DNA of 14,896 nt from Methanocella sp. (GCF_035506375.1 NZ_DATJPM010000061.1:1-14896), one strand, 5' to 3'. Shown: positions 6,915 through 14,340, counted from the first letter of the stretch. Numbers and translations: made by a program. The notes: generated by a model not told the origin, from the letters alone.

Positions 6915-7112
6915 TTACTTTTTAATATCCCGCCGCAGGTGAGATAAGTTCAGGCGCTCCAGTACCTCGCCGGCTGTATCCTCGAAGTCACGCTCGATAC
7001 TTTTGAAATAATCCTTTTCTGCATCGTCGGCGCCCTCTACTTCTCTGACGGCGGCCGGTATCGTGATCATGCGGAACTTATGCCGTTCCTCTCCATCCCC
7101 ACGCTCGATCAT
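6915..7112 (-). CDS. Small hypothetical protein, 5' end uncertain (coding may extend to about 7187)
   Basis: From ATG 7112 this is 65 residues, charged, with a predicted helical C-terminal half (YFKSIERDFEDTAGEVLERL). I do not recognise a family. The reading frame stays open for 25 more codons upstream and the added residues look protein-like (KVPGIPISLLLNQ), but there is no ATG, GTG or TTG there. A purine-rich AAAGGGGGC (7194-7202), resembling a ribosome binding site, sits 7 nt before an in-frame ATC at 7185-7187, whereas ATG 7112 has none. A TATA box at 7226-7233 predicts a transcript start near 7204, just before that site. Possible readings are a rare AUC start giving 90 residues, an internal ATG start with a hairpin leader, or a damaged 5' end. 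It is followed downstream by the glutaredoxin promoter. Confidence 0.6.
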   Translation of the reverse strand: MIERGDGEERHKFRMITIPAAVREVEGADDAEKDYFKSIERDFEDTAGEVLERLNLSHLRRDIKK

Positions 7113-7140
7113 CTGGTTTAGGAGTAAGCTTATGGGTATG

Positions 7141-7166
7141 CCGGGTACTTTCCTGGACGTACCCGG
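7141..7166. other. Perfect 8-bp inverted repeat upstream of the small unknown gene
   Basis: CCGGGTAC (7141-7148) and GTACCCGG (7159-7166) are separated by 10 nt. It lies between the predicted transcript start and ATG 7112, so it may be an RNA leader hairpin or an operator. If translation starts upstream it is simply coding sequence for VPG...VPG. Confidence 0.6.
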
Positions 7167-7225
7167 TATTACCTTATTCTGTACGATTTTATTGCCCCCT
7201 TTAATAGTAATTTACCACTCGATTG

Positions 7226-7233
7226 TATATATA
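7226..7233 (-). promoter_or_regulatory. TATA-like box for the small unknown gene
   Basis: TATATATA in AT-rich DNA predicts a minus-strand transcript start near 7204, immediately before the AAAGGGGGC element. The gap 7188-7330 otherwise contains only AT-rich sequence and no gene. Confidence 0.5.
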
Positions 7234-7330
7234 CTAATCGAAAATCGTTCGCTTATATTAGAACAAAATACTAATATATTTCACTCACATACAAATATAT
7301 CGACATATTGATACACTTGCGGTCAGTATT

Positions 7331-9235
7331 TCACGCGAGCGCGCGGCCGGATAATAGCCTGCTTTTCTCCAGGTCCCTTGCCACGTCGCCCAGCCCAAGG
7401 GACCGCAGCTTTTCCGGCGTCGGCCATCCCGTAGCCTTATCCCATCCCCTGAGCTCGTAATACTCGTCCAGCATTCTATCCAGATGCACTGCGCTGCCCT
7501 TATCCGGGCCGTTCGGCAGCGGCTCCATGAGCCTGTGTGGCAGACGGTCGTCCTTCCGCGTGAAGCCCTCCCGGGCGTTGAACGCCCGCTGCAGATTCCA
7601 GGCGCGCTCTCCGGCCTCCAGCAGCTTATCCTTTTCAAAAGAAAATCCTGTCAATGCAGACAGGTGCCGGGCGTACTGGCTCGGCTCCACGGTGAAGGCT
7701 ATGACGGTGAACATGCAGACGACCAGCGAGTTCACGGCCGCGAAATAATTCTGGCATGGTATCATCCACTGTGCCTTGCCCTCCTCGGATAACGGGTCGA
7801 AATTCTCGGGCATTCCTAGCTCTTTAGAGCGGAATCCCATGCACTCGGCCGTCGCCGCGAAGGGCCTCAGGTTATCAGCGCCCCGGTTATCCGTCGCATA
7901 TCCCAGCGCCATGCCTTTGCTGCCTCTCGCCTCGATGCCCGGAAGGTCCATATTCTTCACGCTCTGGACGTATCTCTCCGAGCCTCGGCCTATCCTTTTT
8001 GAGGCCTCGTCCAGCCCATCGGCGAGCACTGCGCCGAACTCCGCCCTGGTTGCTATCTTCGGTACCATGGAGGTCATCGCCTCGTGGTTGCCCCAGTTTA
8101 GCTTCACTCCATGGGTATCGATGTCGTCAATGATCCCACGCTCATAGAGTTCCATTGCCCAGGCGATAGTGGCGCCCGTCGATACCGTGTCCAGGCCGTA
8201 CTGGTCACACACGATGTTGGCACGGGCGATGGCCTCCAGGTTATCGTTACCGCACTGGGAGCCGAAGGCCACGGCTGAGTCGTAGTCGGGGCCCTTACCG
8301 CGAGTGCCATAGTAAGGCCCGTACTCGATGTCGATGACCCGCGTACAATGGATTGTACAGCAGAAACATCCACGGGTCTTCGTCAGCATGGTCTTCGCCA
8401 TCGTCTGGCCCGATATCTTATCGGCGCCCGCGAAGTTACCTGTGTAGTGGTTCTTCGTCGGGAGAACGCCCTTCTCGTTCATCACGGGAATGATACCGGT
8501 TACGCCGCTGGACGGGAAGAGGCTGCCGGTGACCACGTGGCCGTAGCATGTATCCAGCAGCTCGTTCATGGACTGGAAATACTTTGCCGGGTCAGCGGCA
8601 CGGATGTCACGGGTGCCCCGGACGGCGATAGCCTTTAGTTTCTTGGAGCCCATGACGGCGCCCAGGCCCCCGCGGGCAGCGGCGCGCTGCTGGTCGTTCT
8701 GGATGCTTGCGTACTTCACAAGATTCTCGCCCGCCGGCCCTATGTAAGCGATGTTGAGCTTATCGTCGCCAAGCTGACGCTTGATGAGGGCGTCAGTCTG
8801 GATCGTGTCACGGCCCCAGAGGCCATCGGCCTTATAGAAATGCACCTCTTCGTCGTCGATAAAGACATATACGGGCTTTTCGCTCTGACCCTCCACGATG
8901 ATACCGTCGTAGCCGGCGAACTTGAGCTCGGAACCCCAGTAGCCGCCCGCATGCGACGTCGTCTCCAGGCAGGTCAGGGGCGACTTCGTGACCACGCAGT
9001 GCCTGCCCGAAGTCGGAGCCAGCGTGCCCGTCAGGGGCCCGGTCATAAAGATGAGGCGATTGTAAGGGCCTAAAGGATCGGCGTGCGCGGGCACCCCATC
9101 ATAAAGATACTTGATGCCCAGCCCCTCCCCGCCGATGAAACGTTCCAGGTCATCCTCATTTAGCGCTTCGACATGAAAATCGAGCTCATTAAGGTCCAGC
9201 CTGAGCATCCTGCCGGCGTACCCGCCCCCGGTCAC
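7331..9235 (-). CDS. Aldehyde ferredoxin oxidoreductase family protein (tungsten/molybdenum pterin enzyme)
   Basis: This 634-residue protein has the usual length and order for the AOR family, which oxidises aldehydes to acids with a tungsto- or molybdo-bispterin cofactor and a [4Fe-4S] cluster. The N-terminus (GGGYAGRMLRLDLNE) and the pterin-binding region (GPLTGTLAPTSGRHCVVTKS, GYWGSELKFAGYDGIIVEG, ARGGLGAVMGSKKLKAI) are typical. The cluster ligands are C290, C293 and C297 (CFCCTIHC) with the distant fourth at C507 (NSLVVCMF). I chose the GTG at 9235 because it overlaps the stop of the upstream ferredoxin gene by 4 nt (GTGA), has GGGTGGGTG just before it, and gives the family N-terminus; the frame remains open upstream. 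The overlap implies translational coupling and a complex with the ferredoxin. The substrate is unknown, and the subfamily cannot be fixed by eye. Confidence 0.93.
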   Translation of the reverse strand: MTGGGYAGRMLRLDLNELDFHVEALNEDDLERFIGGEGLGIKYLYDGVPAHADPLGPYNRLIFMTGPLTGTLAPTSGRHCVVTKSPLTCLETTSHAGGYWGSELKFAGYDGIIVEGQSEKPVYVFIDDEEVHFYKADGLWGRDTIQTDALIKRQLGDDKLNIAYIGPAGENLVKYASIQNDQQRAAARGGLGAVMGSKKLKAIAVRGTRDIRAADPAKYFQSMNELLDTCYGHVVTGSLFPSSGVTGIIPVMNEKGVLPTKNHYTGNFAGADKISGQTMAKTMLTKTRGCFCCTIHCTRVIDIEYGPYYGTRGKGPDYDSAVAFGSQCGNDNLEAIARANIVCDQYGLDTVSTGATIAWAMELYERGIIDDIDTHGVKLNWGNHEAMTSMVPKIATRAEFGAVLADGLDEASKRIGRGSERYVQSVKNMDLPGIEARGSKGMALGYATDNRGADNLRPFAATAECMGFRSKELGMPENFDPLSEEGKAQWMIPCQNYFAAVNSLVVCMFTVIAFTVEPSQYARHLSALTGFSFEKDKLLEAGERAWNLQRAFNAREGFTRKDDRLPHRLMEPLPNGPDKGSAVHLDRMLDEYYELRGWDKATGWPTPEKLRSLGLGDVARDLEKSRLLSGRALA

Positions 9236-9648
9236 ATCAACACCCACCCGAGCGCATTCGTGGGACAGTAGCGGACGCACATGGGCTGGCCCAGGCAGAG
9301 GTCGCACTTCCTAGGCATGCGCCGGTCCGGGTAGAACTGCAGCACCTTCGTCGGGCAGGCATCGATGCATTCGCCGCAGCCCGTGCACTTGCTCTCGTCC
9401 AGCCGGTAGATGCCCTGTTCGCTCGTGGTGAGAATGTTAAAGTCCTGGTATATGGCATCCATGGGACAGGCATCGGCGCAGCGGCCGCACTGTATGCAAA
9501 TACGTAAATGGTGTGTGTCGGGATAGTCCAGGTCGACGATGACCCGGCCCTTATCCGGATTAAAAACGACGTCGTGGACCCAGCCGCAAATGGTCTCGCA
9601 GCGGTGGCAGGTGATACATGCGTCCTCGTTTTTCGTTAGCCGGGGCAT
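9232..9648 (-). CDS. Four-cluster ferredoxin-like electron-transfer subunit of the AOR
   Basis: From ATG 9648 this is 138 residues with sixteen cysteines in four groups: CITCHRCETIC, CIQCGRCADAC, CTGCGECIDAC and CDLCLGQPMCVRYC. That predicts four [4Fe-4S] clusters, as in HycB/DmsB/AorB-type subunits. No signal peptide or membrane helix is visible, so it is cytoplasmic. It should carry electrons between the AOR and a further acceptor such as ferredoxin. The gene overlaps the AOR gene by 4 nt. ATG 9648 is preferred because GGAG lies at 9658-9661, 9 nt upstream. An in-frame ATG at 9663 (143 residues), closer to leaderless spacing from the TATA box, is the main alternative. Confidence 0.92.
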   Translation of the reverse strand: MPRLTKNEDACITCHRCETICGWVHDVVFNPDKGRVIVDLDYPDTHHLRICIQCGRCADACPMDAIYQDFNILTTSEQGIYRLDESKCTGCGECIDACPTKVLQFYPDRRMPRKCDLCLGQPMCVRYCPTNALGWVLM

Positions 9649-9682
9649 AAACAGGTTCTCCATTAAAATCACGAAAGCGGGC

Positions 9683-9690
9683 AAATATAA
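9683..9690 (-). promoter_or_regulatory. TATA box for the ferredoxin/AOR operon
   Basis: The minus strand reads TTATATTT, predicting a transcript start around 9660, which gives a short leader for ATG 9648. It is divergent from the permease promoter about 45 bp away, so the two operons share one short control region. Confidence 0.5.
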
Positions 9691-9732
9691 GCCTAATTGA
9701 AAAATCGGGCGATTGGCATGATTTTACTTTAT

Positions 9733-9742
9733 TAATATATAA
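9733..9742 (+). promoter_or_regulatory. TATA box for the permease/UspA operon
   Basis: TAATATATAA-like sequence lies about 30 nt before the predicted transcript start near 9765. The GTG start at 9771 would then have an almost leaderless message. Confidence 0.5.
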
Positions 9743-9770
9743 ATATGTTAATATCTTTGTTTCATAATAG

Positions 9771-11441
9771 GTGTCCTGTACGAGTAACGCCGAGCCAGCG
9801 CCCGGAGCGAGAGCAACGCCTATCCCTGCGGCTTCCCCCTTTATCGAGGAAGTCACGCTAAAGAGGGACCTGGGAGTGCTGGGATCGTTCTCCATAGGCT
9901 TTGCCGACGTGGGCGCGGACATCTACGTGGCTCTCGGCCTGGTGCTATTCTTCGCGGCGGGCGTCGCCCCGCTGGCGCTGGCGGTCGCCGCGCTGGGCTA
10001 CATGTTCACCGCTCTAAGCTACGCGGAGCTGGCCTCCGCCATACCCAAAGCTGGCGGCGCCTCGATCTTTGCCAGGGAGGCGTTCAATGATTTTTGGGGC
10101 TTCATCGCTGGGTGGGGGCTGCTGCTCGACTATACCATCGACATCGCCCTCTTCGGCTGGATCACGATGGGTTATTTAGGCAGCTTTTTCCATAACCTGG
10201 GTCAGGCTGGCGTACCATACGTCGGGGCCCTGGCCAGCCTGAATAGCCTGAATACGGCTGTTTCGGGGGGCGTATCGGACTATACCGTCCAGGCGCTCGC
10301 GACCATCATCCTGAGCGTCCTGCTCATGGCGCTCAACTACATCGGCATCCGGGAATCGGCGAACTTCAACATCTTTCTCTCGGGGCTGAGCATCCTCAGC
10401 GAGATAATTCTACTGCTTATCGGCTTTGCCATCGTCTGGAACTTAACGACGTTCATGGGCAACATCACCCAACTCGGCACAGGCGTCTCCTGGGCGAATT
10501 TCGGGTGGGGCATCACCGTGGCCATGGTCTCCTTCATCGGCCTCGAATCCATATCCCAGGCGGCGGAAGAGACAAAGCGCCCGGACAAGACCATACCCAA
10601 AGCCACCTTTGCGCTGATCATCGCGGTCGTACTCGCCGGCATGCTGCTGACAATACTGGCCGTCGGATTGCCTACGATCAGCCCCTCCGTAATCGGCAAG
10701 ACATACCAGAACGACCCGGTCGCAGGCGTCGCTCATGGCATTGCGCTCGGCCTCAGCCAGACTAATCCACTCGTCATGATATTACCGCTCTACGTGGGGT
10801 TTTTAGGCTTTATCATGCTCCTCATGTCCACGAATACGGGAGTCATCGGCGCATCGAGGGTGACGTACTCCATGGCCAGGTACAAGATCATGCCTGCGTG
10901 GTTCAATCACGTCCACCCGAAGTTCCGCGTTCCAACGAGAACGATCGTAGTGTTTACGCTGGCATCTGTGGGCTTTGTAGTGTTCGTCTGGATCATGGGC
11001 ACGTTCCGGCTGAGCCACGAGGACCCGACGATCATTCTGGGCGACCTGTACAATTACGGCGCCCTCATCTCGTTCATGCTGGTGAACCTTGCCCTGATTC
11101 GGCTGAGAAACAAGCGTCCGGAGCTATACCGGCCCTATAAGTCGCCTTTCGCCTTTAGTATTAAGCGTAAGGGCAAGGATCTCGTCGTGCCCCTACTGCC
11201 GCTGCTGGGGTTTTTCGTATGTCTGTTCGTCTGGATACTGGTGCTGAGCCTGCACGAGATCGGGAAGATCGTTGGGACGCTCTGGTTCATCGCCGGCATC
11301 CTGTTCTACTTATGGTACCGCCGCAGCAAGGGGCTGAGCTGGAAAGAGTCGATACCCGGTACTCTGGCCACGTCACCCGACGTTGCCCCCGAGATGCACC
11401 CCGAGATATCGGAACAAATAAGGCAAAAACTGATCAAATGA
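9771..11441 (+). CDS. APC-superfamily amino acid/polyamine permease
   Basis: This 556-residue inner-membrane transporter has about twelve hydrophobic segments. The first helix carries the glycine-rich GFADVGADIYVALG segment (about 43-56), like the unwound substrate-binding helix of APC transporters. The hallmark motif GLESISQAAEETKRPDKTIP (257-276) is clearly visible. The N-terminus before the first helix is about 35 residues, partly Pro/Ala-rich. The C-terminus is a short cytoplasmic tail ending in charged residues. The start is a GTG at 9771, about 30 nt past a TATA box; no ATG lies nearby in frame. The UspA-family gene begins 15 nt downstream, a common pairing for archaeal permeases, and probably regulates transport or forms part of the transporter. 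The substrate cannot be told from sequence. Confidence 0.9.
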   Translation: MSCTSNAEPAPGARATPIPAASPFIEEVTLKRDLGVLGSFSIGFADVGADIYVALGLVLFFAAGVAPLALAVAALGYMFTALSYAELASAIPKAGGASIFAREAFNDFWGFIAGWGLLLDYTIDIALFGWITMGYLGSFFHNLGQAGVPYVGALASLNSLNTAVSGGVSDYTVQALATIILSVLLMALNYIGIRESANFNIFLSGLSILSEIILLLIGFAIVWNLTTFMGNITQLGTGVSWANFGWGITVAMVSFIGLESISQAAEETKRPDKTIPKATFALIIAVVLAGMLLTILAVGLPTISPSVIGKTYQNDPVAGVAHGIALGLSQTNPLVMILPLYVGFLGFIMLLMSTNTGVIGASRVTYSMARYKIMPAWFNHVHPKFRVPTRTIVVFTLASVGFVVFVWIMGTFRLSHEDPTIILGDLYNYGALISFMLVNLALIRLRNKRPELYRPYKSPFAFSIKRKGKDLVVPLLPLLGFFVCLFVWILVLSLHEIGKIVGTLWFIAGILFYLWYRRSKGLSWKESIPGTLATSPDVAPEMHPEISEQIRQKLIK

Positions 11442-11456
11442 TATCTGGAAGGACTT

Positions 11457-12527
11457 ATGCCCGAAGCGAATGTCGTACGATATAAAAAATCGGAAAAGCC
11501 GGGGAAAATAGCGTTCTCTATTCTCGCATTAGATGCGCTCCTGTCCATCGCCCTGCTGGCGATGGGCCTGTACATGTTCGCGCTGGGCATATCGAGGAGC
11601 ACCTCGATGCTAGTCCTTCCCGCTGTCCTTTTTGTCTCGATCGGCGGATATAAGGCCGCAAAGCTGTATCCTATACTGATGGCATCGATCGGCAGCGAAG
11701 GCCAGCCCGTGACCGTCCTGCACAACAGCGTACTGGTGCCCATATCGAGGCCTGAGACGCTGGAAAGCCATGTGAACCTGGGATGCGATATGGTGGCGCC
11801 GGGCGGGACTTTACGGCTCCTGTACGTTATCGAGGTGCCCCAGCAGGTTCCCTTCGATTACGCCGATACACGGAAAGCGAAGGCAAGGGAGCTGTTGACC
11901 CTGGCAGCATCATATGCGGAGAAGCGCGGCGTAATGCCGAAGCTCGAGATCGTCGCCGCCCGGGTCATACCGGAGGCGATACTGGAGCTTGCCGACCGCT
12001 ATAAGGTCGACCTGATCATCATGGGTTCGAGCCAGCGGACGGTGCCCGAGAAGGTGCTTTTCGGCAACGTCGTGGACCGTGTCTTGCGAGAAGCCCCCTG
12101 CGAGGCGCTCATTTTCAGCTATTCGAAGACTCTGCAGCCCATCAAATACTATAAGATTCTGGTGCCCACGTCGGGCTATAAGCATGCCGAGAGGGCACTG
12201 GACATCGCCATTCACTTGACGAAAAAGTTCGGGGGCAAGATCACGTCCCTGTACGTTGGTCAGGCCTCGGACGCCGAGAAGGCGAAGCTCATCCTGAAAA
12301 AGGCGCAGATGCACGCCGAGCGGCTCGGCTCTTCCGTGGAGACGCTGTTCAAGACCGGCAGTGTCATCGATAACATCATCGACGAAGCGAAGTCCGGCAG
12401 CTACTCGCTCATCATCATCGGCTCAACCGAGCGGCCTGCCTACTATACGTTTTTACTGGGGAGCACCGCCGATGAGATCGTCACCCGGGCGCCCTGCAAC
12501 GTGCTCATCGTGCACACGAAGAAATGA
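11457..12527 (+). CDS. Membrane-anchored tandem universal stress protein (UspA) linked to the permease
   Basis: This 356-residue protein has two predicted membrane helices (about 17-43 and 49-66) and then two UspA domains, at about 90-222 and 231-353. Each starts with the family strand (SVLVPIS; YKILVPTSG) and ends with the nucleotide-loop pattern: GSSQ...GNVVDRVL at 190-210, and GSTERPAYYTFLLGSTADEI at 322-341. The second loop keeps the Gly-Ser end seen in ATP-binding members; the first has Gly-Asn. Start ATG 11457 has GGAAGG at 11447-11452. It is 15 nt after the permease stop, so the two are cotranscribed and probably physically linked: ATP/AMP-responsive domains held at the membrane next to the transporter. 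The stop codon directly abuts the right repeat array. Confidence 0.88.
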   Translation: MPEANVVRYKKSEKPGKIAFSILALDALLSIALLAMGLYMFALGISRSTSMLVLPAVLFVSIGGYKAAKLYPILMASIGSEGQPVTVLHNSVLVPISRPETLESHVNLGCDMVAPGGTLRLLYVIEVPQQVPFDYADTRKAKARELLTLAASYAEKRGVMPKLEIVAARVIPEAILELADRYKVDLIIMGSSQRTVPEKVLFGNVVDRVLREAPCEALIFSYSKTLQPIKYYKILVPTSGYKHAERALDIAIHLTKKFGGKITSLYVGQASDAEKAKLILKKAQMHAERLGSSVETLFKTGSVIDNIIDEAKSGSYSLIIIGSTERPAYYTFLLGSTADEIVTRAPCNVLIVHTKK

Positions 12528-12933
12528 CCACGGAGGGCATGGCTAATTTCTCACCACGGCGACACGGCGAACACGGCGCTTATTTTAGATCGGCACGGCG
12601 GATGCACGGCGACACGGTTTCCAGATAATATTATTAAGCATGGGGTCTTCGAGGGGTAAGTAAGGGCGTTCCGCCCGATATCAGCCCCCTTCAGGATATA
12701 AAAGTAAGCAGGGGTTCTCCGAGGGGTAAGCAAGAGCGCTCCGCGCGGCGTCAGCCCCCTTCAGGGAATAAAAGAGCGCCGTGTTCGCCGTGTCGCCGTG
12801 GTGAATAAAGCGCTGTGCCCTCCGTGGTGCCTCCGTGCCGCCGTGGTGAAGTTTTTAATAAGCAATATTGGGGTCTCCGAGGGGGCATCAGCCCCCTTCA
12901 GGATATAAAGTCCTCCGTGCCCTCCGTGGTGAA
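12528..12933. repeat. Intergenic array of two interleaved repeat families (right array)
   Basis: This gene-free stretch separates two convergent genes. It begins right after the UspA stop codon with family B in CCACGG orientation (12528 to about 12615), including an exact inverted copy (12551-12580) of the 30-nt B core. Family A units follow: long at about 12640-12704 and 12705-12774, short at about 12869-12910 (stem 12880-12886 with 12891-12897, loop ATCA). Family B in the opposite orientation lies at 12775-12807 (core copy 12775-12804), about 12809-12850 and 12911-12933, ending about 20 nt from the TPR gene stop. The unit at 12705-12774 is nearly identical to window 1-70. In the unit at 12640-12704 the inner stem reads GGGCG-TTC-CGCCC (12664-12676), a different but still perfect stem. 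Confidence 0.85.
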
Positions 12934-12952
12934 TCTCGCATAAGACCGGTTG

Positions 12953-14302
12953 TTAAATATCGTAGAGCGCTTTGAGGTTGTAGATGGCCCGGCTGACTGC
13001 GCTGAGGCTCTTGCCGGCCTCGTAGGCGCCAATGGTGCGCCCGTCGTTGCCCATGATGATGTCATAGTAGGCCAGCACGTCGTCCATGTCCCGGCCGGCA
13101 TCGCCCAGGTAATGCTCTAAAGAATCGGACGTGTCCGTGCCGCCGATGAGCCGCTTCAGGAATCGCAGGCGCTCCCTCAGGCACGGGTTCTCCAGCGCCA
13201 GGTACTCCTGCCGCTCCGCATCGGATAACGCCTTTTTCAGCAGCAGGTCCATGAAGGCTTCGAAGCCGGCCACTGCATCGATGATGCACAGGGAATGGTT
13301 CTCCTCGGCCAGGGAACGCTTCGCGTTGAGAAGGAGCATCTTGTAGAGCCCGTGCTTCGACGTGAGCATCATGTTGACGAGCATGGTATCCTCGCCCGTG
13401 AGCGTGGCCGTGGCAACGGGCTCGATGGCGTCCGTATGGTAGAGCTCCACAGGCTCGCCGAAAGCGTTAGCCATCGTGATCGATAATACGGAATATCCCT
13501 TCTTGCCTACACAAAAGTCGATGTCCTCGCGCACGAGGGCCACGGCGTCCATGAACTTTTTCACGTGCTCGAAGGCCTCGTCGAGCAGGGCGGACTCCTC
13601 CTTTTTCTCCAGGAATTCCCGGACGCTGTCGTAGTTCGACTGGAACTCGATCTCGCCCGTCGACATGCCATTGCCGGGCGTAATTCCCGCGAGCCGGACT
13701 TTTACGCCGTCGTCATAGGAGAATTCAGGTACTGTGACGATTATGCCCTGAAGGGCGAATTTGAGGCCGATCATGCAGGGCTTCCCCAGCCTCTGCAGGT
13801 GAGCCAGCGCCCCTGCCGGCGTGGTCCTGGCCAGCACCTCCTCCTGCTGCCTCTTTCTCTCTGCTTCCCGGGCCTCGATGTAATTGTCATACGTCTTCTT
13901 TTCCTTCGCCACGGCCTCTGCGTGCTCGCCGCCCATGCTCTCGCCGAGAGCCCTCATCTCAAGGAAATATTTCTCGAATTCTTCCGGCGTGAGCACTTCT
14001 CCGAGGCCGACGATGTTGTAGAGCGAATTGAACAGCGATTCGCCGCCTTCGTCGTGTACTTTCTTGAGCTCGTAGGAGCTTACAAAATAGCCTTTTGCCT
14101 CTTCAGGCTGCCCATCCTTCACGTACGTGATGCCGATGTTGTTCAGCGCTTCGGCGGTCTCCTTGTACGCATCGGTCTTCTCGAAAATGGCGAGGGCGAC
14201 TTCGAATTCCTTCCGGGCCGCCTGGTACTTTTTTAGGGAAAGCATATAGTTCCCATTCTGGAAGCGCCGGCGGGCAATGTTCAGCGATTTCGAGGCATCC
14301 AT
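12953..14302 (-). CDS. TPR protein with a HEPN-like C-terminal helical domain
   Basis: This is a 449-residue soluble protein with no signal peptide. Residues 8-85 form two or more tetratricopeptide repeats (KYQAARKEFEVALAIFEKT; AEALNNIGITYVKDGQPEEA). A charged helical stretch follows at about 125-158. Residues 165-300 form an unrecognised mixed alpha/beta region. Residues 320-449 resemble a HEPN helical bundle: a helix with LCIIDAVAGFEAFMDLLLKKA, then YYDIIMGNDGRTIGAYEAG and a final helix. The catalytic RX4-6H motif of HEPN ribonucleases is not present at the expected place (DIIMGN), so RNase activity is doubtful. The HEPN call is tentative. TPRs imply protein partners. It has its own promoter (TATA at 14333-14340) and is downstream of, but separate from, the histidine kinase gene. 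Confidence 0.72.
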   Translation of the reverse strand: MDASKSLNIARRRFQNGNYMLSLKKYQAARKEFEVALAIFEKTDAYKETAEALNNIGITYVKDGQPEEAKGYFVSSYELKKVHDEGGESLFNSLYNIVGLGEVLTPEEFEKYFLEMRALGESMGGEHAEAVAKEKKTYDNYIEAREAERKRQQEEVLARTTPAGALAHLQRLGKPCMIGLKFALQGIIVTVPEFSYDDGVKVRLAGITPGNGMSTGEIEFQSNYDSVREFLEKKEESALLDEAFEHVKKFMDAVALVREDIDFCVGKKGYSVLSITMANAFGEPVELYHTDAIEPVATATLTGEDTMLVNMMLTSKHGLYKMLLLNAKRSLAEENHSLCIIDAVAGFEAFMDLLLKKALSDAERQEYLALENPCLRERLRFLKRLIGGTDTSDSLEHYLGDAGRDMDDVLAYYDIIMGNDGRTIGAYEAGKSLSAVSRAIYNLKALYDI

Positions 14303-14313
14303 AAGAGGTCGTT

Positions 14314-14340
14314 ACATATATGTGGTTCTCTCTATATAAG
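14314..14340 (-). promoter_or_regulatory. Promoter of the TPR gene with a palindromic element
   Basis: The minus strand has CTTATATA at 14333-14340, predicting a transcript start near 14310, about 8 nt before ATG 14302. Between the box and the start lies the perfect 10-bp palindrome ACATATATGT (14314-14323), a possible repressor site. No clear ribosome binding site precedes the ATG. The remainder of the gap to 14425 holds no gene. Confidence 0.45.

Noticed and set aside
7331..9307. Longer AOR start upstream of 9235
   Set aside because: The additional 24 residues overlap the ferredoxin coding region and do not resemble the family N-terminus; the GTG at 9235 gives a GTGA coupling overlap and the expected GGGYAGRMLRLDL start.
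12551..12804. Inverted repeats as ends of an insertion sequence
   Set aside because: The 30-nt copies enclose only other repeats, with no transposase or target duplication.
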